Assembly (NCBI GenBank): GCA_937871285.1
Contig: CALMQS010000082.1
Coordinates: 1 to 47,898, forward strand
DNA length: 47,898 bases
Origin: an uncultured Sphingobacteriales bacterium
Lineage (GTDB): Bacteria > Bacteroidota > Bacteroidia > Chitinophagales > Chitinophagaceae
Reading direction: 5' to 3'
This document shows, in pieces, positions 1 to 7,701 of this stretch. Below the pieces are notes generated by a model. That model did no database searches. It had not been told where the DNA came from and worked only from the letters and a program-made list of their open reading frames with translations. Within the stretch, counting starts at the first letter, position 1, and each line of letters opens with the position of its first letter. A program made the translations under genes and the position numbers.

Positions 1-74
1 AAATAAAAAATTATAAATCAAAATTATATAAATTTTATCCATAATTGTATAACAGCCCTGGCCAATAGATGAAC

Positions 75-82
75 TAATTTTG
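75..82 (+). promoter_or_regulatory. Candidate -7 promoter box (TAATTTTG)
   Basis: The octamer matches the Bacteroidota -7 consensus TAnnTTTG and lies 23 bases before the HMA chaperone start. I see no well-spaced TTG -33 element, so this is only a partial match. Confidence 0.3.
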
Positions 83-105
83 CAGTAAACAATAAAACAA
101 ATAGT

Positions 106-318
106 ATGAAAACAATACAATTAAAGACGAATATCAATTGCGGCGGATGTGTGGCAAAAGTTACCCCATCATTGAATGAAACGGTAGGTGCCGCCGGCTG
201 GGAAGTGGATACGCAGAACCCAAAGAAAATACTAACTGTTACCACGGATAATCTGGATGAAAAGGAAGTAATTAAAGCGGTGGAAAAGGCCGGATTCAAG
301 GCAGAAGCGCTTTCTTAA
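106..318 (+). CDS. Heavy-metal-associated (HMA) domain protein, copper chaperone-like
   Basis: This 70-residue protein is one HMA (ferredoxin-like) domain with no signal peptide, so it should be cytoplasmic. The metal site is C12-G-G-C15 inside INCGGC, a variant of the family MxCxxC loop in which Met is replaced by Asn. Proteins of this size (CopZ-like) carry Cu(I) to P-type ATPases. It opens a rightward cluster of metal genes that includes a copper ATPase at 5526-7700, which supports a copper role. A strong hairpin terminator follows at 331-360, so it is probably its own transcript. The exact metal is inferred from context. Confidence 0.88.
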   Translation: MKTIQLKTNINCGGCVAKVTPSLNETVGAAGWEVDTQNPKKILTVTTDNLDEKEVIKAVEKAGFKAEALS

Positions 319-330
319 AAAACAAGGATG

Positions 331-360
331 AACCGGGCAAGGTTTTTGCCCGGTTTATTA
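331..360 (+). terminator. Rho-independent terminator after the HMA gene
   Basis: A perfect 10-bp stem (AACCGGGCAA pairing with TTGCCCGGTT, 331-340 with 346-355) closes a 5-base loop and runs into TATTATA. It lies 12 bases after the HMA stop codon. Confidence 0.75.
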
Positions 361-406
361 TACAAATAGAAATAGGGAATTGTTTTAAATAGACTAATTT
401 CATCAT

Positions 407-910
407 GTGTTTATAAAGAAATTTTCCATACAGCTAAAAGCCGCATTTCTTTTAATGATATTCGCATTGAATACCATTGTAGGTTTTGCTTGTGCTATTG
501 GAGCAGATATGGGTTTTAATTCAAAACATCACAACGATGAAGAAGCCACAGTGTCAGTAGTTCACATTCATGGAGATGGTAAAAAACATATTCACAAGGA
601 GAAAACCAACAGTCATAATCACGGTAATTCCCATCACCACGATAAAGCAGACAAGCATAAAACCGATAACAACGAAAAGGAGAACTGCTGCAACGACGAG
701 GTGATCAAATTTGAACAACTTGATAAATCGCTTACCCCTTCGGTAAATGCAGTCTTCAATCCAGTATTTTTTACTGCGTTCCTTGCTTCATTTTATAATA
801 CTAATATTTTATTTTCCTCTCAGGATGTTCCCAATACCAGGTATTTTGTCCGTGGCCATCATCCCCCTATACCGGACATTCGCATAGCTATTCAGTCGTT
901 CCAGATATGA
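407..910 (+). CDS. His-rich membrane-anchored protein, HYC_CC_PP-like
   Basis: This 167-residue protein starts at GTG; the overlapping ATG at 405 is in another frame and closes after three codons. Residues about 10-30 form a signal or anchor helix. A strongly His-rich, charged stretch at about 40-90 follows, then an ENCCND Cys pair near residue 94, a second hydrophobic stretch near 115-135, and an RGHHPPIP motif near the C-terminus. The CC and PP landmarks resemble the Bacteroidota HYC_CC_PP family, but the HYC part is not clear (GFACAIG instead). The His and Cys content plus the location suggest periplasmic copper binding. That role is inference. Confidence 0.65.
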   Translation: MFIKKFSIQLKAAFLLMIFALNTIVGFACAIGADMGFNSKHHNDEEATVSVVHIHGDGKKHIHKEKTNSHNHGNSHHHDKADKHKTDNNEKENCCNDEVIKFEQLDKSLTPSVNAVFNPVFFTAFLASFYNTNILFSSQDVPNTRYFVRGHHPPIPDIRIAIQSFQI

Positions 911-988
911 TTTGATGTAATGTTATTTCAGTGGGCATGATATTGTCATGTCCTGTAATTATTTCTATTACATTAAATCAAATTCAAA

Positions 989-1477
989 ATGAAAAAGCTA
1001 ATTTTCATAGTTGCGATTTTTGCAATTGCCCTTACACAAATAAGTTTTGCCCAGGATAGCACAAATCAAACACAAACTAAACTTTCCCAACTACTCAATT
1101 CCTATTATAATATCAAAGATGCTTTGGTAGCAGGCGATGCCAGCATGGCTTCAGCCAGTGCTGAAGTCTTTGTAAAAACAGCTAATGGCATTGATTACAA
1201 AGTGATTTCTGAAGGTAATATCCATGCATTACTAAAAGATGCGGGTTCTGTTTCAGAAACAAAAGACCTCAAAAAGCAACGGGAAAAATTTGCTACGCTT
1301 TCTGCCAACATGATTACACTGGCGAAGTCTATAAAGCTGGGAACAAAACCTGCTTACGAAACTTATTGCCCCATGAAAAAAAGCTCCTGGCTCAGTGATA
1401 GTAAAACAATCAAAAATCCCTACTACGGCAATGCTATGCTGAGTTGCGGTAATGTGGTGGAAACCATTAATCAATAA
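989..1477 (+). CDS. DUF3347 domain exported protein (first copy)
   Basis: This 162-residue protein has a clear signal peptide (hydrophobic 4-20, likely cleavage after SFA at 21). The mature part is helical with a C-terminal signature TYCPMKKSSWLS...IKNPYYGNAMLSCG, the conserved end of the DUF3347 family. That family is frequent next to copper and silver efflux genes in Bacteroidota and is also fused to CusB-type adaptors. The two cysteines and the Met in CPM could bind Cu(I) in the periplasm, which is inference. It is followed after 75 bases by a second DUF3347 gene with the same C-terminal pattern. Confidence 0.82.
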   Translation: MKKLIFIVAIFAIALTQISFAQDSTNQTQTKLSQLLNSYYNIKDALVAGDASMASASAEVFVKTANGIDYKVISEGNIHALLKDAGSVSETKDLKKQREKFATLSANMITLAKSIKLGTKPAYETYCPMKKSSWLSDSKTIKNPYYGNAMLSCGNVVETINQ

Positions 1478-1552
1478 TCCTTTCTTACAGCTAATTGGGA
1501 TGCACTGGGTGTCCTGTCTTTAGCTATTCCTTAAAAATAAAAATTAATAAAG

Positions 1553-2140
1553 ATGAAAACGCTAATTATGATCGCAGTTGCGGCCATTTCCTTTTCAGCC
1601 TGTAACAACAACGATAATCAACCGAACGAAACAACAGCTACATCAGGTGATACCGCCAAAACGGGGATGCAGTCCGCTACTACAGTAACAAATAGCAACA
1701 TGGCAATAAACAATATGGTTAAAGCTTATTTGGAACTCAAAAACGCATTAGCAAACGATAACAGTAAAGATGCTGCTACAGCAGGAAGTGAGATGCAAAA
1801 AGCTGTTGAAAATGCAGACCCGGCTACCTTTTCTGCAGATCAAAAAAAGATATTTGCCGATGTAAAAGATGATGCAATAGAACATGCAGAACATATAGCA
1901 GCGAACGCAAGTAATATAGCGCATCAACGGGAACATTTTGAAACGCTTAGTAAGGACCTGTATGATATGGTAAAGGTTTTTGGAACGGGTCAAACCCTGT
2001 ATCAAACTCATTGCCCGATGTATAATAATAACAAAGGCGCCAATTGGTTGAGCGAAACCAAAGACATTAAAAATCCCTATCTCGGAGCTAAAATGTCCAC
2101 CTGCGGCGAAGTGAAAGAAGAACTTAAACAAAGACCATGA
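1553..2140 (+). CDS. DUF3347 domain lipoprotein (second copy)
   Basis: This 195-residue protein has a lipoprotein signal ending in the lipobox SFSAC (C17) and then a low-complexity Asn/Thr-rich linker of about 40 residues. It is therefore membrane-anchored by lipid, unlike the soluble first copy. The DUF3347 domain runs from about 50 to the end, with THCPMYNNNKGANWLSETKDIKNPYLG and a final Cys. The two copies share the C-terminal CPM...WLS...IKNPY...CG pattern, so they look like diverged paralogues. Its stop overlaps the next start by four bases (ATGA), which implies translational coupling with the haem-binding-domain gene. Confidence 0.83.
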   Translation: MKTLIMIAVAAISFSACNNNDNQPNETTATSGDTAKTGMQSATTVTNSNMAINNMVKAYLELKNALANDNSKDAATAGSEMQKAVENADPATFSADQKKIFADVKDDAIEHAEHIAANASNIAHQREHFETLSKDLYDMVKVFGTGQTLYQTHCPMYNNNKGANWLSETKDIKNPYLGAKMSTCGEVKEELKQRP

Positions 2141-2604
2141 GCCGGATGAAAAAAATAGGGTTGGGTGTTTTGATTGTTTTAACAGGCATTCAGTTTATAA
2201 AACCTGCCAGTAATGAAAACGGGCAGGCATTGCCATCAGACATTTCCACGACAATTTCCATTCCCTCAAATGTCCAGTTGATTTTGCAAACAGCCTGTTA
2301 CGATTGCCATAGTAACAATACCAACTATCCCTGGTATGCCAGCATTCAACCGATGGGTTGGCTGTTAAACAATCACATAAAGGATGGCAAAAAGGAACTC
2401 AACTTTAGTGAATTTGGCTCTTATTCGCTCAGGCGGCAATTGAGCAAACTAAAATCCATTGCAAGCCAGGTGAAAGATGATGAAATGCCCCTGGCTTCTT
2501 ATACGATGCTGCACAGAAAGGCAAGACTTACTAAAGAGCAAAAAGCATTGATCACAGATTGGGCGCAGAATACAAAAGACAACCTTGAGCAAATTAAACC
2601 ATAA
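2137..2604 (+). CDS. Haem-binding domain (CxxCH) membrane-anchored protein
   Basis: This 155-residue protein has an N-terminal hydrophobic anchor (about residues 6-22) and a single c-type haem motif, C54-Y-D-C57-H58, followed by SNNTNYPWYASIQP. That pattern is typical of the Bacteroidota haem-binding domain (Haem_bd). It should sit in the periplasm. It overlaps the upstream DUF3347 lipoprotein by four bases and precedes the multicopper oxidase. A role passing electrons to or from copper oxidation is possible but inferred only from position. A 24-codon ORF overlaps its stop codon (TAATG). Confidence 0.85.
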   Translation: MSRMKKIGLGVLIVLTGIQFIKPASNENGQALPSDISTTISIPSNVQLILQTACYDCHSNNTNYPWYASIQPMGWLLNNHIKDGKKELNFSEFGSYSLRRQLSKLKSIASQVKDDEMPLASYTMLHRKARLTKEQKALITDWAQNTKDNLEQIKP

Positions 2605-2678
2605 TGAAAAAAGTAAAGAAACTGATAGGTATAATTTTTAAAGCAATCTTCCTACGCAAGAAAAAATGTTGTCAATAG
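2604..2678 (+). CDS. Possible small basic peptide (24 aa), translationally coupled
   Basis: The ATG at 2604 overlaps the TAA of the haem-binding-domain gene (TAATG). The frame reads MKKVKKLIGIIF, then KAIFLRKKKCCQ, and stops with TAG. The peptide is a hydrophobic helix flanked by lysines and ends in a Cys pair. It may be a real coupled small protein or simply a chance open frame. I recognise no family. Confidence 0.3.
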   Translation: MKKVKKLIGIIFKAIFLRKKKCCQ

Positions 2679-2695
2679 ACATAAACTAAAATGAA

Positions 2696-5398
2696 ATGAA
2701 AAAGATACTATTCCTCACCATGCAATTGATTTTGCTTGTTTTTTTTGCACCCGGTATTCAGGCACAAAAAAAACAAACACAAGTTATCTATACTTGTCCG
2801 ATGCATCCTGAAGTGAAGATGGACAAGCCAGGTAACTGCCCCAAATGCGGAATGACATTGGTCAAAAAGACAATAAAAACAGCACAACCGAAAACGGTTC
2901 CAAATAACGAGCAGCCTGCAAAGCCAAAAGATACTGTGCCCGTTAAAAAAGAAATGAAAGACATGCAAGAAATGCGTGACATGAAGGAGATGGATATGAA
3001 GGCAGATACGAACATGCACATGCATGATAAACTGAACATGGATCATTCGGACACGGATGCAGCTAACCAGATTGGCGGAAAGGTGATCATTAATGGCGGC
3101 AAAACCGTTCGTTACGATTTATATGTTACCGATACCATGGTAAACTATACCGGCAAACACAGACATGGACTTGCGGTGAATGGTTCCATTCCGGCACCGC
3201 CACTCATTTTTACAGAAGGCGACACGGCTGAAATCTATTTGCACAATATGCTGAAAACGGAAACCTCATTCCATTGGCATGGCATCATACTTCCCAACGA
3301 GCAGGATGGTGTTCCTTTTTTAACCACTTCTGTAATTCCCGGTGGCACTACGCATTTGTACAAGTTTAAAATTGTACAAAATGGAACCTATTGGTATCAT
3401 TCGCACACGGGCTTGCAGCAGCAGGTGGGCACTTACGGCGCTTTGATTTTTAAAAGCAGGGAAGACAGTGCAATGAATGGAAATGGAATGATGAAGATGA
3501 ACAAACCCTACACGGCTGAACTGCCATTGGTGTTAAGCGACTGGACGGATGAACATCCTCACCAGGTTCAACGAAGATTAAGGTCCGCCAACGACTGGTA
3601 TGCTATTAAAAAAGGAAGTGTGCAAAGCTATGCCGAAGCCATAGGTAAAGGATATTTTTCAACCAAAGTAACGAATGAGTGGAAACGGATGAACGCCATG
3701 GATGTGAGTGATGTTTATTATGAAAAATTTTTATCTAACGGCAAACCGGAAGCCGAAGCGCCGCAGTTTAAAGCTGGCGATAAAGTTCGGTTGAGGGTAG
3801 TGAATGGCGGCTCTTCTTCTTATTTCTGGTTGCAATATGCCGGCGGGAAAATAACAGTAATTGCTAATGATGGCAATGATGTTGTGCCGGTAGAAGTAGA
3901 CCGGTTAATTATTGGCGTTGCAGAAACATATGATGTAATTGTTACCATCCCAGATAACATGAGTTATGAATTCCGCTCCACACCCGAAGACCGGAGTAGC
4001 TATACATCACTATGGCTGGGAAGCGGCATGAAAATGCCCGCACCAACCCTGCCTAAGCTGAAATATTTTGAGGGCATGAAGATGATGAATGGCATGATGA
4101 AAATGAATGGTGATATGAAGCCGATGCCAGGCATGCAAATGAGCCTGCAATCAATGGATATGAACACGGTGATGTATCCGGAAATTACCGGCAGTGAAGA
4201 AGAAAAAAGCAGTAATGGAATGCATGATATGCCAGGCATGAACATGGATGGTATGAAGGATAAGAAAGCTGATACCGCTAAAGCCGGAGAGATGCATGAC
4301 ATGAAGGCTATGGACAATGCAAAAATGGATACTTCGAACAGCATGAAAGGGCATGATATGCAAGGGATGGATATGGGCAGCAGTACGGACATCGTAACCC
4401 TTAATTACGCCATGCTTCGCTCCCCGGTTAAAACAACACTGCCGGATGTACCAACCAAAGTACTGCACTTTACACTGGAAGGAAACATGAACCGTTATGT
4501 ATGGTCCATCAATAATAAAACCCTGGGTGAATGGGATAAAATTTTAATTAAACAGGGAGAAAAGGTGCGCATTATTCTTACCAATAATTCTATGATGCGC
4601 CACCCGATGCACCTGCATGGGCACGACTTTCGGGTGTTGGGTGCACAAGGCGAATATGCACCTTTTAAAAATACGATAGACATCATGCCGATGGAAACGG
4701 ATACCCTCGAATTTGCGGCTAACAAAGATGGCGACTGGTTTTTCCATTGCCATATTTTGTACCACATGATGGCAGGTATGGGCAATGTGTTAAGCTATCA
4801 AAACTCGCCACCCAATCCGCAACTGCCCGATAAAGCAAAAGCATGGAAGCAGTTTAAGCGTAGCGAACAAATGATACATCCTTCGGCTACTATAGGACTG
4901 GAAAGCAATGGCAGTGATGCAACCTTTATGCTATCGGGCAACCGGTACGAATTACAGGGTTTATGGCACCTGGGTTTAACACCCGAACACGGACGGGAAG
5001 TAGAAGTAAATTTTGGACGCTACCTGGGAAAGATGCAGTGGTTGTTTCCGTATGTTGGCTTCGACTATCATTATGCAAAAGTGGGTGATGAAATAGAAAA
5101 AAATGCATTCGGCCAGGTGAGCAATAAAAGCGACCGCAAAACATTTGTGGTTGGTTTACAATATACCTTACCCATGCTGGTAGTGGCGGATGCCAGAGTG
5201 GATGGTGATGGTAAATTCCGTTTCCAGTTAGGCAGGGAAGATATACCACTTACCAATCGTTTAAGGTTAAACATGATGTGGAATACCGACAAAGAATATG
5301 CCGCAGGCTTGCGATATATAGTAAAAAAATGGTTTGCGCTTTCTACACACTATGATAGTGATATGGGCTTAGGTGCAGGTGTTACATTGATATATTAA
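2696..5398 (+). CDS. Multicopper oxidase with N-terminal metal-binding motif and C-terminal CopB-like barrel
   Basis: This 900-residue exported protein has a signal peptide (1-23). A heavy-metal-binding motif follows at about 31-55 (YTCPMHPEV...CPKCGM), then a Met/Asp/His-rich linker. The multicopper oxidase core has all four copper-site motifs: H193-W-H-G, W233-Y-H-S-H, the HPMHLHGHDF segment from H636, and the HCHILYHMMAGM segment from H684. A second Met-rich insert (MxxM, GMxM; about residues 460-560) lies inside the oxidase. Residues about 740-900 alternate amphipathic strands and end in an aromatic Tyr, resembling the CopB outer-membrane barrel. CopA and CopB are normally separate; here they appear fused. 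The likely role is periplasmic Cu(I) oxidation and sequestration. The start at 2696 is chosen because the ATG at 2691 closes at once. Confidence 0.9.
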   Translation: MKKILFLTMQLILLVFFAPGIQAQKKQTQVIYTCPMHPEVKMDKPGNCPKCGMTLVKKTIKTAQPKTVPNNEQPAKPKDTVPVKKEMKDMQEMRDMKEMDMKADTNMHMHDKLNMDHSDTDAANQIGGKVIINGGKTVRYDLYVTDTMVNYTGKHRHGLAVNGSIPAPPLIFTEGDTAEIYLHNMLKTETSFHWHGIILPNEQDGVPFLTTSVIPGGTTHLYKFKIVQNGTYWYHSHTGLQQQVGTYGALIFKSREDSAMNGNGMMKMNKPYTAELPLVLSDWTDEHPHQVQRRLRSANDWYAIKKGSVQSYAEAIGKGYFSTKVTNEWKRMNAMDVSDVYYEKFLSNGKPEAEAPQFKAGDKVRLRVVNGGSSSYFWLQYAGGKITVIANDGNDVVPVEVDRLIIGVAETYDVIVTIPDNMSYEFRSTPEDRSSYTSLWLGSGMKMPAPTLPKLKYFEGMKMMNGMMKMNGDMKPMPGMQMSLQSMDMNTVMYPEITGSEEEKSSNGMHDMPGMNMDGMKDKKADTAKAGEMHDMKAMDNAKMDTSNSMKGHDMQGMDMGSSTDIVTLNYAMLRSPVKTTLPDVPTKVLHFTLEGNMNRYVWSINNKTLGEWDKILIKQGEKVRIILTNNSMMRHPMHLHGHDFRVLGAQGEYAPFKNTIDIMPMETDTLEFAANKDGDWFFHCHILYHMMAGMGNVLSYQNSPPNPQLPDKAKAWKQFKRSEQMIHPSATIGLESNGSDATFMLSGNRYELQGLWHLGLTPEHGREVEVNFGRYLGKMQWLFPYVGFDYHYAKVGDEIEKNAFGQVSNKSDRKTFVVGLQYTLPMLVVADARVDGDGKFRFQLGREDIPLTNRLRLNMMWNTDKEYAAGLRYIVKKWFALSTHYDSDMGLGAGVTLIY

Positions 5399-5525
5399 GC
5401 ATTACAAGTATTATATTGATAAAGTATAAATGAATAATGGCAATGAAATTTATAATTTTAGTTGCCTTACGCTAGCCAGTAATAAAATTAGCCAAACCAA
5501 AACTTAATGTAAATCAAATAATATT

Positions 5526-7700
5526 ATGGACCATACACACCACCACACAGATCCACAACAATCATACACCTGTCCCATGCATCCTGAAGTGATCAAACCT
5601 GGGCCGGGTAAATGTCCTATATGCGGAATGGATCTTGTTCCTGTTGAACCACCTAACAATAAAGATCAGTCAGACCATCAGCATGAACATCAGCACCATC
5701 AAGCTGCAGTAAAGAATGCACACCCGGGGCATGAAGAGCATATAGCCCACGATAAACATGCCGGACACCATACCCATGATTTTTTGAAACGGTTTTGGAT
5801 TTGCCTGGTGATTACTGTTCCGATATTATTATTGTCGCACATGATTCAGCAATGGCTGGGTTTTGAAATAAGATTTCCCGGCGACAAGTATGTGTTGTTA
5901 GTCCTGAGTACTTTCATTTATATCTATGGTGGTATGCCTTTCCTGAAAGGGATGGTTAGTGAAATTAAAGACAAAGCTATTGGGATGATGACCCTGGTGG
6001 CCATTGCTATCAGCGTGGCATTTATCTACAGTGTAGCTGTTGTGTTCGGTTTGAAAGGAATGGATTTTTTCTGGGAGTTGGCAACGCTGATAGATATTAT
6101 GTTGCTCGGTCATTGGCTTGAAATGCGTTCGCAAATGGCTGCTTCCAAGGCATTGGAAAGCTTGGTGGCTTTATTGCCTTCAACAGTTCATGTAGAAAGA
6201 AACGGGGAAGTAGTTGACATCAATTTGAAAGACCTGCGAAGTGGAGATAAAGTATTAGTGAAGCCAGGAGAAAAAATTCCCGCTGATGGATTGGTGATGG
6301 ATGGAAATTCTTACGTTAATGAAAGTATGCTTACCGGTGAAAGTGTACCGGTGAAAAAAGAAAAAGATCAGAAAGTTATCGGTGGCTCTATCAACGGAGA
6401 CGGTGCGTTGAAACTGCAAATTACAGCAACAGGTAATGATAGTTATCTTAACAAGGTAATTACTTTGGTTTCATCTGCACAGGCTTCCAAATCTAAGACA
6501 CAAAACCTTGCTGATAAAGTAGCCAAATGGTTAACGATTATATCTATTACAGTAGGCGTTATCACTTTTATTTTTTGGTTCAACAAAGAAAATGATCTCG
6601 CCTTTGCATTGGAAAGAATGGTGACGGTGATGGTTACGGCTTGTCCTCATGCGCTGGGTGTTGCTATTCCGTTAGTGGTTGCCATATCTACCAGTTTATC
6701 CGCCACACATGGCTTATTGATCCGCAACCGCACTGCTTTTGAGTCAGCCAGGAATATTACTACTCTCATCTTCGATAAAACCGGAACGCTTACCAAAGGC
6801 TCCCACGAGGTAGAAAAAATAATTTCGTTGGATAACAACATTCCCGAAGATCAGCTTTTACAATATGCCGCTTCGGTGCAGCAAAACTCTGAACATCATA
6901 TCGCTCATGGGTTGACCCGGAAAGCCAAAGAAAAATCTTTACAACTATGGCCGGTGGAAAACTTCAGCTATATACAGGGTGTTGGTGTAAAAGGTACGGT
7001 TAATGGAAAGTTGGTTATTTCCGCCGGACCTAATTATTTCAAACAAAACAATCAACCTGTTCCTGCTACGCCTTCTTCTGTTGACCTGAGTGTTGAAACG
7101 ATTAATTACCTGCTTATTGATAATAAACCTACGGGAATATTTACGCTGGCCGATTCTATACGGGAATCTTCAGCAGAAGCGATTGCTGATTTAAAGCAAA
7201 TGAATATCAAATCGTATTTGTTGACCGGCGATAATGAAGACATTGCTAAGTCTGTAGCAGGTAAGTTGAAGATGGATGGTTATTTCGCCAATGTATTGCC
7301 ACACGAAAAGCAGGAAAAGCTAAAAGAGTTTCAAGCCAAAGGAGAGTTGGTAGCCATGACCGGCGATGGTGTAAATGATGCACCTGCCCTGGCTCAGGCT
7401 GATGTGGGCATTGCTGTTGGTTCAGGCACCGATGTAGCTGCGGAAACCGCCGATGTTATTTTAGTAAACAGCGATCCCAAAGATGTGGTAGGAATGATCG
7501 CTTTTGCCAAAGCTACTTACAGCAAGATGATCCAGAATCTTATCTGGGCCGTAGGATACAATCTTATTGCTATCCCGCTGGCGGCTGGTATTCTTTATCC
7601 CAAATTTATACTCAGTCCGGCGATGGGTGCAGTGCTGATGAGTTTAAGTACCATCATCGTTGCTTTGAATGCTCAATTATTACGCAAACAGTTCAAATGA
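5526..7700 (+). CDS. copB: Copper-translocating P-type ATPase, CPH (CopB/P1B-3) type
   Basis: This 724-residue inner-membrane pump has an N-terminal heavy-metal-binding motif (YTCPMHPEV...CPICGMDL, about 14-40) and a His-rich stretch (about 50-85) instead of an HMA domain. The usual landmarks are present: T270-G-E-S (actuator), C373-P-H in the transport helix, D417-K-T-G-T (phosphorylated Asp) and G-D614-G-V-N-D. The CPH signature, rather than CPC, is typical of CopB-class pumps for Cu(I)/Cu(II)/Ag(I). It repeats the YTCPMHPEV motif of the multicopper oxidase, so both may capture the metal similarly. Its stop lies one base from the stop of the convergent STAND gene. Confidence 0.94.
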   Translation: MDHTHHHTDPQQSYTCPMHPEVIKPGPGKCPICGMDLVPVEPPNNKDQSDHQHEHQHHQAAVKNAHPGHEEHIAHDKHAGHHTHDFLKRFWICLVITVPILLLSHMIQQWLGFEIRFPGDKYVLLVLSTFIYIYGGMPFLKGMVSEIKDKAIGMMTLVAIAISVAFIYSVAVVFGLKGMDFFWELATLIDIMLLGHWLEMRSQMAASKALESLVALLPSTVHVERNGEVVDINLKDLRSGDKVLVKPGEKIPADGLVMDGNSYVNESMLTGESVPVKKEKDQKVIGGSINGDGALKLQITATGNDSYLNKVITLVSSAQASKSKTQNLADKVAKWLTIISITVGVITFIFWFNKENDLAFALERMVTVMVTACPHALGVAIPLVVAISTSLSATHGLLIRNRTAFESARNITTLIFDKTGTLTKGSHEVEKIISLDNNIPEDQLLQYAASVQQNSEHHIAHGLTRKAKEKSLQLWPVENFSYIQGVGVKGTVNGKLVISAGPNYFKQNNQPVPATPSSVDLSVETINYLLIDNKPTGIFTLADSIRESSAEAIADLKQMNIKSYLLTGDNEDIAKSVAGKLKMDGYFANVLPHEKQEKLKEFQAKGELVAMTGDGVNDAPALAQADVGIAVGSGTDVAAETADVILVNSDPKDVVGMIAFAKATYSKMIQNLIWAVGYNLIAIPLAAGILYPKFILSPAMGAVLMSLSTIIVALNAQLLRKQFK

Positions 7701-7701
7701 A

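Noticed and set aside
4000..4468. Minus-strand frames within the multicopper oxidase gene
   Set aside because: They are antisense shadows created by the Met/His-rich repeats of the real gene.
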